Assembly: GCA_902789415.1 (NCBI GenBank)
Contig: CADAOD010000040.1
Location: forward strand, 1 to 32,127
DNA length: 32,127 bases
Source: an uncultured Prevotellaceae bacterium
GTDB lineage: Bacteria; Bacteroidota; Bacteroidia; Bacteroidales; Bacteroidaceae
Reading direction: 5' to 3'
The translations under genes and the position numbers were made by a program. Of this stretch, positions 1 to 7,192 are shown piece after piece (position 1 is the first letter of the stretch; each line of letters begins with the position of its first letter). Below the pieces are notes generated by a model. It was not told the origin of the DNA, did not search any database, and worked only from the letters and a program-made list of their open reading frames with translations.

Positions 1-103
1 TGTGACCAGTAGCGATGCGGGTAACGTTGAGGACAACGAGAATACCCAGCCTGCTAATGGTGGTGGTAATACCGGAGGCGGCAACGAGTCGAATGGTGAT
101 TAA
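1..103 (+). CDS. 3' end of an HU-like DNA-binding protein gene (partial)
   Basis: An open frame enters from the left edge and stops at a TAA at 101-103. The visible 33 codons encode a low-complexity, acidic, Gly/Asn-rich tail (pieces such as NGGGNTGGGNESNGD). In Bacteroidales, a tail of this kind ends a family of HU-like DNA-binding proteins that are often followed directly by a smalltalk microprotein gene, as here (15-nt gap). The DNA-binding domain lies outside the window, so the identity rests on the tail and the neighbour only. Another secreted or linker-rich protein would be possible. Confidence 0.55.
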   Translation, partial: VTSSDAGNVEDNENTQPANGGGNTGGGNESNGD

Positions 104-118
104 GAGAGGAGGTGAATT

Positions 119-223
119 ATGACCAAGAAGGAAACGATTAAGTTTATAGTGCAGATGATTGCAAGTATTGCAACAGCGATTGTAACTGCACTGGGCGCTT
201 CCAGCTGCGTGGGCGCCATGTGA
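119..223 (+). CDS. Smalltalk family microprotein (34 aa)
   Basis: ATG at 119, TGA at 221-223. The 34-residue product begins MTKKETIKF, has a hydrophobic helix (about residues 8-26, IVQMIASIATAIVTALG) and ends GASSCVGAM. This matches the Bacteroidales small-protein family that NCBI names 'smalltalk protein'; its function is unknown. A strong Shine-Dalgarno AGGAGG at 107-112 lies 6 nt before the ATG, rare in this phylum, and supports both the start and real translation. The gene follows the HU-like gene after 15 nt, so the two are probably cotranscribed, and a terminator follows. The ASSC motif at Cys30 resembles a lipobox placed almost at the C terminus. Whether it is processed cannot be told from sequence. 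Confidence 0.85.
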   Translation: MTKKETIKFIVQMIASIATAIVTALGASSCVGAM

Positions 224-252
224 AAATGCAAAAATATAATTTAGCATAAACA

Positions 253-286
253 AAAAAATCATCCCTGATAAACGGGGATGATTTTT
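253..286. terminator. Bidirectional intrinsic terminator between the smalltalk gene and tetR
   Basis: The arm ATCATCCC (258-265) pairs with GGGATGAT (275-282). The stem is extended by A and T runs on both outer sides (A252-A258, T282-T286), so each strand has a U-tract. The genes on the two sides converge here. Confidence 0.85.
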
Positions 287-293
287 GTATACT

Positions 294-923
294 TTATTGG
301 AACAGCATCTCGTCGATGGCTTTGATACCCTTGTCGGTACAGAGCCCCCGGAGGGATACAAACACGAGATTGCGAAAGATGTCCTCGATGGAATATTGGC
401 GGTAGAGCTCTTTCTGCATGATATACTCGCCCATGGCATCGAACTGCAACACAGCCATCTGATAGTTCAAGTCGGCACGGAAGTAGCCCTCTTCGACACC
501 ACGCTGAATAAAGCCATAACTGTTATCGCGCATAAGATTGTTCTGCTCGTCAAGGAACTTCTTTACCTGAGGATATTTGACCATCTCTGTAAAGAACAGA
601 GGATTGGTTTTCTTAAAGTCGCTCACCTTCATGTGATATACCTCGAGCAGTATCTCCATCACATTTGAGCAATGGCTCACAGCCTGCTCCATGCGATCCA
701 TACGCTGCTTGAAGTGCTTTACAACCACCTCGAACAGCAAATCCTCTTTTTTATCATACAGTTCGTAGATAGTACGCTTTGATATGCTCATGGCCTGCGC
801 CACATCATCCATCCTCACGGCGCTGATGCCTCGCTCGGTAAAAAGCTGCATGGCCACATCGGGGATTCGCTCTTTAACTCCCTGTTTATAGGCCGAAATG
901 TCTTTAATTTCTTGCATAATCAT
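294..923 (-). CDS. TetR/AcrR family transcriptional regulator
   Basis: 209-aa one-component repressor-type regulator. The N-terminal helix-turn-helix is clear (about residues 15-60): RIPDVAMQLFTERGIS, then AVRMDDVAQAMSISKRTIYELYDKKEDLL, the typical TetR recognition-helix region. The remainder is a helical ligand/dimerisation domain with no recognisable ligand signature. The frame is open to 1016, but the promoter -7 box at 936-943 lies inside that extension, so translation must start downstream of it: ATG at 923 (MIMQEI), or at 917. The leader would be only a few nucleotides long. It is divergent from maeB, with mirror-image promoters between them, so it probably controls itself and perhaps maeB; this is inference. 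Confidence 0.9.
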   Translation of the reverse strand: MIMQEIKDISAYKQGVKERIPDVAMQLFTERGISAVRMDDVAQAMSISKRTIYELYDKKEDLLFEVVVKHFKQRMDRMEQAVSHCSNVMEILLEVYHMKVSDFKKTNPLFFTEMVKYPQVKKFLDEQNNLMRDNSYGFIQRGVEEGYFRADLNYQMAVLQFDAMGEYIMQKELYRQYSIEDIFRNLVFVSLRGLCTDKGIKAIDEMLFQ

Positions 924-934
924 CCATTTTGGTG

Positions 935-965
935 GCAAAGATACAAAAAAATCTAAAAACGCAAA
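935..965 (-). promoter_or_regulatory. tetR promoter (Bacteroidetes type)
   Basis: On the minus strand, TTTG (965-962), 18 nt, then TATCTTTG (943-936) fits the TTTG/TAnnTTTG consensus. The start codon at 923 lies only 12 nt beyond the -7 box. Confidence 0.75.
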
Positions 966-978
966 TGTTTTTCGAGAG

Positions 979-994
979 TTTTTTGTATTTTTGC
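979..994 (+). promoter_or_regulatory. maeB promoter -7 region
   Basis: TATTTTTG at 986-993 fits TAnnTTTG. It is preceded by TTTTTTG, and the whole 979-994 block mirrors the tetR promoter block at 935-950. No good TTTG -33 element is seen. The expected leader is about 35 nt. Confidence 0.65.
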
Positions 995-1035
995 GGGCGT
1001 ATTTCAGAATAATCACATTATTAATAATACACTTT

Positions 1036-3339
1036 ATGGTAAAGATTTCGAAAGAAGCCGCACTCGAATATCACGAGAGCGGACGACCAGGTAAAATTGA
1101 AGTGAAGCCTACTAAGGCTTATCGTACACAAACAGACTTAAGTTTAGCTTACTCTCCTGGAGTGGCTTACCCCTGCTTGGAGATTCAGGAAAACCCCGAC
1201 GATGCATATAAATACACCGACAAGGGTAATCTGGTAGCAGTAATCTCTAACGGTACAGCCGTGCTGGGACTGGGCGACATTGGCGCTCTGAGCGGCAAAC
1301 CTGTGATGGAAGGTAAGGGACTGCTGTTTAAGATTTATGGTGGTATCGACGTATTCGATATCGAGGTGGCCGAGAAGGACCCTGAGAAGTTCTGCGAGGC
1401 TGTAGAGCGTATCGCCCCCACATTCGGCGGTATTAACCTGGAAGATATCAAAGCGCCTGAGTGTTTCTATATTGAGGAACGCCTGAAGAAGACGCTGGAT
1501 ATACCCGTGATGCACGACGACCAGCATGGTACTGCCATCATTAGCGCCGCCGGACTGAAGAACGCCATGGAGGTGATTGGCAAGGATATCAGCAAAGTAA
1601 AGATTGTGGTTAACGGTGCCGGTGCTGCTGCCATCAGCTGTACTAAGCTGTATATGGCCATCGGTGCTAAGAAGGAGAATATTGTGATGCTGGACTCGAA
1701 GGGTGTTATATCTGTAGAGCGCCAGGACCTGAACGAGCAGAAGAAATTCTTTGCTACCAGCCGTACCGACATTCACACGCTGGCCGAGGCCGTAAATGGC
1801 GCCGACGTATTCGTAGGATTGTCGAAGGGCAACGTGCTGTCGAAGGATATGGTGAAGACAATGGCTAAGGACCCCGTGATTTTTGCATTGGCCAACCCTG
1901 TGCCCGAAATCAGCTACGAGGATGCCATGGACGCTCGCCCCGACGTACTGATGTCGACCGGACGTACCGACTATCCTAACCAGATTAACAACGTAATCGG
2001 ATTCCCCTATATTTTCCGTGGTGCGCTGGACGTACACGCCAAGGCTATCAACGAGGAGATGAAGCTGGCTGCCGTACATGCCATTGCCGACCTGGCTAAG
2101 CAGCCTGTGCCCGACGTGGTAAACGACGTATATAAGGTGAACAACCTGACATTCGGACGTAACTACTTTATTCCAAAGCCTGTTGACCCACGACTCATCA
2201 CCGAGGTATCGTCGGCTGTTGCCAAGGCTGCCATCGAGAGTGGCGTGGCCCGCAAGGAGATTAAGGACTGGGACGAGTACAAGCGTTCGCTCTCGGTACT
2301 GCTGGGACAGGAGACCAAGCTCACCCAGAAGCTTTACGCTACTGCAGCTGCACACCCACAGCGCGTGGTATTTGCCGAGGCTGTTCACCCCACCATGCTG
2401 AAGGCTGCTGTACAGGCTAAGGCCGAAGGCATCTGCTACCCTATCCTGCTGGGTAACGACGAGGTGATTACCAAGATGGCTGCACAGATGGATCTGAACC
2501 TGGACGGTATTGAGATTGTGAACCTGCGCCACCCCAACGAGCAGGAGCGCCGCGAGCGTTACGCCCGCATACTGACCGAGAAGCGCCAGCGCGAGGGTTA
2601 CACCTTCCAGGAGGCTAACGACAAAATGTTTGAGCGCAACTACTTCGGTATGATGATGGTTGAGACTGGCGAGGCCGATGCCTTTATCACCGGACTGTAC
2701 ACCAAGTACTCGAACACCGTGAAGGTTGTAAAAGAGGTGATTGGCATACGTCCAGAGTACAAGCACTTTGGTACCATGCACATTATCAACTCGCCTAAGG
2801 GTACTTACTATATTGCCGACACGATGGTGAACGAGAACCCCGATCGCGAGGCCTTGCTGGATATCTCGAAGCTGATTTCGACTGCCGTACGATTCTTTAA
2901 CGAGAAGCCTGTTATCGCCATGGTATCGCACTCTAACTTCGGTAGCAGCACCAGCGACGGCGCCTTGAAGGTTAAGGACACCGTGGCCAAGATGCACGAG
3001 CTGTATCCCGACCTGCCTATCGACGGTGAGATGCTGCTGAGCTTTGCACTCGACGACGAACTGCGCGACCAGGAGTTCCCATTCACCAAGCTGAAGGGAC
3101 AGAAGGTGAACACCTTGGTATTCCCCAACCTTACTTCGGCACGCTCATCGTACAAGATGCTACAAATGCTTGGAAGCGATGCTGAAATCATCGGCCCAAT
3201 CCAGATGGGACTTAACAAACCTATCCACTTTATCGACTTTGGTGCCAGTGTGCGAGATGTCGTAAATATCGTGGCTGTAGCGACAATTGATGCGTATGTG
3301 GACAAAATTAAGAACAAATTGTCAGCAATAAGCAAATAA
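1036..3339 (+). CDS. maeB: NADP-dependent malic enzyme with C-terminal phosphotransacetylase-like domain
   Basis: 767 aa, the usual length of the large MaeB class. It converts malate to pyruvate + CO2 with NADPH formation. The malic N-terminal domain carries SLAYSPGVA (Tyr39), MEGKGLLFK (Lys94), NLEDIKAPE (E136-D137) and MHDDQHGT (D161, D162), which are catalytic and metal residues. The nucleotide-binding domain has GAGAAA at 194-199. From about residue 425 to the end is a phosphotransacetylase-like domain, known in this family as regulatory rather than catalytic. The frame is open upstream to 898, but that extension crosses the promoter, so the ATG at 1036 ([13 protein letters not shown]) is chosen. 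It is monocistronic, with an intrinsic terminator just downstream and a divergent TetR regulator upstream. No damage is seen. Confidence 0.95.
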   Translation: MVKISKEAALEYHESGRPGKIEVKPTKAYRTQTDLSLAYSPGVAYPCLEIQENPDDAYKYTDKGNLVAVISNGTAVLGLGDIGALSGKPVMEGKGLLFKIYGGIDVFDIEVAEKDPEKFCEAVERIAPTFGGINLEDIKAPECFYIEERLKKTLDIPVMHDDQHGTAIISAAGLKNAMEVIGKDISKVKIVVNGAGAAAISCTKLYMAIGAKKENIVMLDSKGVISVERQDLNEQKKFFATSRTDIHTLAEAVNGADVFVGLSKGNVLSKDMVKTMAKDPVIFALANPVPEISYEDAMDARPDVLMSTGRTDYPNQINNVIGFPYIFRGALDVHAKAINEEMKLAAVHAIADLAKQPVPDVVNDVYKVNNLTFGRNYFIPKPVDPRLITEVSSAVAKAAIESGVARKEIKDWDEYKRSLSVLLGQETKLTQKLYATAAAHPQRVVFAEAVHPTMLKAAVQAKAEGICYPILLGNDEVITKMAAQMDLNLDGIEIVNLRHPNEQERRERYARILTEKRQREGYTFQEANDKMFERNYFGMMMVETGEADAFITGLYTKYSNTVKVVKEVIGIRPEYKHFGTMHIINSPKGTYYIADTMVNENPDREALLDISKLISTAVRFFNEKPVIAMVSHSNFGSSTSDGALKVKDTVAKMHELYPDLPIDGEMLLSFALDDELRDQEFPFTKLKGQKVNTLVFPNLTSARSSYKMLQMLGSDAEIIGPIQMGLNKPIHFIDFGASVRDVVNIVAVATIDAYVDKIKNKLSAISK

Positions 3340-3365
3340 TCGCTTACACATTATTATATATATAG

Positions 3366-3405
3366 GCCTCTTTTTTGTGCTCGAACACAAGAAAGAGGCT
3401 TTTTT
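3366..3405 (+). terminator. Intrinsic terminator after maeB
   Basis: GCCTCTTT (3366-3373 region) pairs with AAAGAGGC (3392-3399). An inner TTGTG/CACAA stem and a T-run at 3400-3405 complete it. Confidence 0.85.
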
Positions 3406-3478
3406 ATGTCGTTTTGGCTTGATATACATCAATAATCTTTCAAAATGAAAGCTTTTTCAAGAAAAAAGTGATAAAAAG

Positions 3479-3509
3479 TTTGTTATTTCAAAAAAATGCT
3501 GTAATTTTG
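3479..3509 (+). promoter_or_regulatory. gdhA promoter
   Basis: TTTG (3479-3482), 19 nt, TAATTTTG (3502-3509) is an ideal Bacteroidetes housekeeping promoter. The A-rich leader is about 55 nt and contains AAACAAACAAAC-type repeats before the ATG. Confidence 0.8.
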
Positions 3510-3570
3510 CAAGCACAAAAAGAGAATTTAATCACAAACAAACAAACAACTAAAAAAAAGGATTAAGATT

Positions 3571-4908
3571 ATGAATGCAGCAAAAGTTGTAGAAGATCTG
3601 AAACAGAGATTTCCCAATGAGCCTGAGTACATTCAGGCAGTAAGTCAGGTACTCCCCACTATCGAGGAAGAGTACAACAAGCACCCCGAGTTTGAGAAGG
3701 CTAACCTCATCGAGCGTCTGTGTATCCCCGATCGCGTATATGAATTCCGTATCACATGGGTTGACGACCAGGGTAAGGTTCAGACCAACATGGGTTACCG
3801 CATCCAGCATAACAACGCTATTGGCCCTTACAAAGGTGGTCTGCGTTATCACAAGAGTGTAAACCTGGGTATCCTGAAGTTCTTGGCTTTTGAGCAGACT
3901 TTCAAGAACTCGCTTACTACTCTGCCTATGGGTGGTGCTAAGGGAGGTTCAGACTTCTCGCCACGTGGCAAGAGCGACGCCGAGGTAATGCGTTTCTGCC
4001 AGGCATTCATGAATGAGCTTTATCGCGTAATCGGTCCCGATGAGGATGTACCTGCTGGTGATATTGGCGTAGGTGGCCGTGAGGTTGGTTACCTGTTTGG
4101 ACAGTACAAGAAGCTCACACACCAGTTCCAAGGTGTATTGACCGGTAAGGGTCTCTCATTCGGAGGTTCACTCATCCGTCCTGAGGCTACTGGTTACGGT
4201 TGTGTTTACTTCCTGACCTCTATGCTGGCTACACGTGGCATCGATCTGAAGGGTAAGAAGGTGCTGATTTCTGGTTCGGGTAACGTAGCACAGTATGCTA
4301 CTGAGAAGTGCCTGCAGCTGGGTGCTATCCCCATGACCCTCTCTGACTCAGACGGTTACATCTACGATCCAGACGGAATCGACTTCGACAAGCTGGCTTA
4401 TGTTAAGGAGCTGAAGAACGTTGAGCGCGGACGTATTAAGGAGTATGCAGAGGAGTATCCTAACGCAGTATATCACGCTGGTGAGCGTCCTTGGCACGAG
4501 AAGGCTGATATCGCTCTGCCTTGCGCTACCCAGAACGAGATCAACGGCGAGCAGGCTCAGGCTCTGATTGACAATGGCGTAATCGCTGTTGCTGAGGGTG
4601 CTAACATGCCTTCGCTGCCCGAGGCTATCAAGATTTTCCAGGATGCCAAGATCCTCTATGCTCCTGGTAAGGCTTCGAACGCTGGTGGTGTATCAGTATC
4701 AGGTCTTGAGATGAGTCAGAACTCTGAGCGTCTGAGCTGGACTGCTAAGGAGGTTGACGACTATCTGAAGCGCATTATGAACGACATTCACGAGAACTGC
4801 GTAAAGTACGGTACACAGCCTGATGGTTACATCAACTATGTAAAGGGTGCTAACGTAGCCGGCTTCATGAAGGTTGCAAGTGCTATGATGGCTCAGGGTA
4901 TTGTATAA
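3571..4908 (+). CDS. gdhA: NADP-specific glutamate dehydrogenase
   Basis: 445 aa, normal for the hexameric bacterial GDH family. It makes glutamate from 2-oxoglutarate and ammonium. The substrate-binding/catalytic domain shows GPYKGGLRYH (Lys88), PMGGAKGGSD (catalytic Lys124) and VPAGDIGVGG (catalytic Asp164). The Rossmann domain has GSGNVA at 235-240. The Ser-Asp-Ser at 258-260, after the beta-strand that binds the adenosine ribose, favours NADP over NAD. Start ATG at 3571 follows an A-rich leader and a well-formed promoter. The gene stands alone, with a terminator-like hairpin about 110 nt downstream. It appears intact. Confidence 0.96.
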   Translation: MNAAKVVEDLKQRFPNEPEYIQAVSQVLPTIEEEYNKHPEFEKANLIERLCIPDRVYEFRITWVDDQGKVQTNMGYRIQHNNAIGPYKGGLRYHKSVNLGILKFLAFEQTFKNSLTTLPMGGAKGGSDFSPRGKSDAEVMRFCQAFMNELYRVIGPDEDVPAGDIGVGGREVGYLFGQYKKLTHQFQGVLTGKGLSFGGSLIRPEATGYGCVYFLTSMLATRGIDLKGKKVLISGSGNVAQYATEKCLQLGAIPMTLSDSDGYIYDPDGIDFDKLAYVKELKNVERGRIKEYAEEYPNAVYHAGERPWHEKADIALPCATQNEINGEQAQALIDNGVIAVAEGANMPSLPEAIKIFQDAKILYAPGKASNAGGVSVSGLEMSQNSERLSWTAKEVDDYLKRIMNDIHENCVKYGTQPDGYINYVKGANVAGFMKVASAMMAQGIV

Positions 4909-5015
4909 TACACTATTGCAAAATTATAAAAATCGTTTAAATTTCAATAATACTAAATCGCCATTAACTTGTATATAGTTAGTAAAAGTAAAGTATAAAA
5001 GGTTAAAACTGGAAT

Positions 5016-5052
5016 GGGAGGGGCTTGCTCGTGAGAGTTGGCCCTTCTTTTT
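5016..5052 (+). terminator. Probable intrinsic terminator after gdhA
   Basis: GGGAGGGGC (5016-5024) pairs, with some G-T wobbles, with GCCCTTCTT (5041-5049) and is followed by T residues. The 107 nt between the gdhA stop and this hairpin are AT-rich and hold nothing I recognise. Confidence 0.6.
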
Positions 5053-5114
5053 GTTAATAATTCATAAATCTTTACTCTCTAAAATCTAAATTATCCATTA
5101 TCATCTAAAAAAGT

Positions 5115-5130
5115 AGTACCTTTGCACCCG
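5115..5130 (+). promoter_or_regulatory. rpsA promoter with GC-rich start region
   Basis: TACCTTTG at 5117-5124 is the -7 element, followed by CACCCG. No clear TTTG is seen at the -33 position. The 16-nt block AGTACCTTTGCACCCG recurs exactly in the tRNA-Arg promoter (14700-14685, minus strand). Confidence 0.75.
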
Positions 5131-5269
5131 ATTTTGTCCCCCGTAGGGGGAATAGGGGCCGGAACAGGCGCTTGCCCCTATCAATATTAACCCTTTAAAA
5201 TATGGTCTGTTAAACGTCTGTACAGATCCCGCCCCGACACACAAACGAGGGGCACAAATTAATTTAATT
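5131..5269 (+). promoter_or_regulatory. Structured 5' leader of rpsA
   Basis: About 140 nt separate the promoter from the rpsA ATG. The leader contains CCCCC/GGGGG (5138-5142 with 5146-5150), ATAGGGGC/GCCCCTAT (5152-5159 with 5174-5181), the palindrome TCTGTACAGA (5217-5226) and GCCCC/GGGGC (5231-5235 with 5249-5253), the last ending 16 nt before the start codon. The C and G runs could also pair in alternative ways. In E. coli, S1 represses its own mRNA through a structured leader; a similar role here is inference. I do not recognise a named RNA motif. Confidence 0.5.
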
Positions 5270-7048
5270 ATGTCAGAATTAACAAAGAACGTTAAGCCAC
5301 TCGACGATTTTAATTGGGACGAGTTCGAGAATGGAACAGTTGCTAATGTTAGCAAGGAAGAGCTCGACAAGGCTTACGACGAAACCCTGAACAAGGTTGC
5401 CGACCATCAGGTAGTAGAGGGCACAGTAATCTCTATTGACAAGAAGGAAGTAGTTGTCAACATCGGCTACAAGAGCGACGGTATCATCCCCGCTTCTGAA
5501 TTCCGCTACAACCCTGATCTGAAGATCGGCGACAAGGTAGAGGTTTACGTTGAGAGTGCAGAGGACAAGAAAGGTCAGCTGATCCTTTCTCACAAGAAGG
5601 CACGTCTGAGCCAGTCTTGGGAGAAGGTTAACGAGGCTCTCGAGGCAGACGCTATCATCCAGGGTTACATCAAGTGCCGCACTAAGGGCGGTATGATCGT
5701 TGACGTATTCGGTATCGAGGCCTTCCTCCCCGGATCACAGATTGACGTTCACCCAATACGCGACTACGACCAGTTCGTAGGCAAGACAATGGAGTTCAAG
5801 GTTGTTAAGATCAACCAGGAGTTCCGCAATGTAGTTGTATCTCATAAGGCTCTCATCGAGGCTGAGCTCGAGGCACAGAAGAAGGAGATCATCGGTAAGC
5901 TCGAAAAGGGTCAGATCCTCGAGGGTACCGTTAAGAACATCACTTCTTACGGTGTATTCGTTGACCTCGGTGGTGTTGACGGACTCATCCACATCACAGA
6001 CCTTTCTTGGGGCCGCGTAGATGATCCTCACAAGGTAGTTGAGCTCGATCAGAAGATCAACGTTGTAATTCTCGACTTCGACGATGAGAAGCGTCGTATC
6101 GCTCTCGGTCTGAAGCAGCTCACTCCACATCCTTGGGATGCTCTGGATCCTAACCTCAAGGTGGGCGACCACGTTAAGGGTAAGGTAGTTGTTATTGCCG
6201 ACTACGGTGCATTCGTTGAGATCCAGCCTGGTGTTGAGGGTCTGATCCACGTTTCAGAGATGTCATGGAGCCAGCACCTCCGCTCAGCTCAGGAGTTCCT
6301 GAAGGTTGGCGACGATGTAGAGGCTGTTATCCTGACTCTGGACCGCGACGAGCGCAAGATGTCTCTGGGTATCAAGCAGCTCCGCGAGGATCCATGGGAG
6401 GCTATCGAGACTAAGTATCCTGTAGGCAGCAAGCACACCGCTAAGGTTCGCAACTTCACCAACTTCGGTGTATTTGTTGAGCTCGAGGAGGGTGTTGACG
6501 GTCTGATTCACATCAGCGACCTGAGCTGGACTAAGAAGGTTAAGCATCCTTCAGAGTTCACACAGGTAGGTGAGCAGATTGAGGTTGTTGTTCTGGACAT
6601 CGATAAGGAGAACCGTCGTCTCAGCCTCGGTCACAAACAGCTCGAGGACAATCCTTGGGATGTATTCGAGGGTAAGTACGCTGTAGGTTCAATCCACGAG
6701 GGTAAGATCATCGAGATGCTCGAGAAGGGTGCCGTTGTTTCTCTCGAGGAGAACGTAGAGGGCTTTGCTACTCCTAAGCACCTTGTTAAGGAGGACGGCT
6801 CACAGGCTCAGGCTGGTGAGACTCTGCAGTTCAAGGTTATCGAGTTCAACAAGGACAGCAAGCGCATCATCCTGTCACACAGCCGCACATTCGAGGATCC
6901 CGCACGCGAGGAGAAGAAGGCAGCTGCTAAGAAGGGCGGTCGCAAGAACGATACTCCAAAGATCGAGAATATCGCCGCTAGCACAACTCTCGGTGATATC
7001 GACGCTCTGGCTGAGTTGAAGGCTAAGATGGAGAAGGCTGAGAAGTAA
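5270..7048 (+). CDS. rpsA: 30S ribosomal protein bS1
   Basis: 592 aa with six S1/OB-fold repeats, approximately at residues 47-113, 128-194, 215-283, 300-369, 386-455 and 471-540. The central repeats carry the canonical GVFVDLGGVDGLIHITDLSW-type signature (also GAFVEIQPGVEGLIHVSEMSW and GVFVELEEGVDGLIHISDLSW). The protein binds mRNA leaders and brings them to the 30S subunit. The C-terminal tail (about 545-592) is Lys/Glu/Ala-rich and low in complexity. The start ATG at 5270 follows the leader described above. The gene is monocistronic, with a strong terminator 27 nt after the stop. S1 matters particularly in a phylum that rarely uses Shine-Dalgarno pairing. It appears intact. Confidence 0.96.
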   Translation: MSELTKNVKPLDDFNWDEFENGTVANVSKEELDKAYDETLNKVADHQVVEGTVISIDKKEVVVNIGYKSDGIIPASEFRYNPDLKIGDKVEVYVESAEDKKGQLILSHKKARLSQSWEKVNEALEADAIIQGYIKCRTKGGMIVDVFGIEAFLPGSQIDVHPIRDYDQFVGKTMEFKVVKINQEFRNVVVSHKALIEAELEAQKKEIIGKLEKGQILEGTVKNITSYGVFVDLGGVDGLIHITDLSWGRVDDPHKVVELDQKINVVILDFDDEKRRIALGLKQLTPHPWDALDPNLKVGDHVKGKVVVIADYGAFVEIQPGVEGLIHVSEMSWSQHLRSAQEFLKVGDDVEAVILTLDRDERKMSLGIKQLREDPWEAIETKYPVGSKHTAKVRNFTNFGVFVELEEGVDGLIHISDLSWTKKVKHPSEFTQVGEQIEVVVLDIDKENRRLSLGHKQLEDNPWDVFEGKYAVGSIHEGKIIEMLEKGAVVSLEENVEGFATPKHLVKEDGSQAQAGETLQFKVIEFNKDSKRIILSHSRTFEDPAREEKKAAAKKGGRKNDTPKIENIAASTTLGDIDALAELKAKMEKAEK

Positions 7049-7074
7049 TTCTCTCCTACCCTATAAAACTCAAG

Positions 7075-7106
7075 TCCCTCCGATTCATTTCGGAGGGATT
7101 TTTTTT
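7075..7106 (+). terminator. Intrinsic terminator after rpsA
   Basis: TCCCTCCGA (7075-7083) pairs perfectly with TCGGAGGGA (7090-7098) around a TTCATT loop. An eight-T run follows. Confidence 0.93.
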
Positions 7107-7108
7107 GT

Positions 7109-7125
7109 TTGGCACGCTATTTGCA
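7109..7125 (+). promoter_or_regulatory. Putative sigma54 (-24/-12) promoter of htpG
   Basis: TTGGCACG (7109-7116), 4 nt, TTGCA (7121-7125) matches the RpoN consensus TTGGCACG-N4-TTGCA. The spacing between GG and GC is 10 nt, as required. No TAnnTTTG housekeeping box is seen between the rpsA terminator and the ATG at 7193. The predicted leader is about 55 nt. Confidence 0.65.
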
Positions 7126-7192
7126 TAATTGTGGATTAGAGAATAAGAACAAATAATATTTTTGATAATAAGAACATAAATACATAAGAATT

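Noticed and set aside
898-1035. N-terminal extension of MaeB
   Set aside because: The extension crosses the maeB promoter and overlaps tetR; family proteins begin at the ATG at 1036.
1144-2997. Very long minus-strand open frame (about 617 codons) opposite maeB
   Set aside because: It is a shadow of the codon usage of maeB: no family resemblance, odd composition (many Val/Leu/His), and no promoter.
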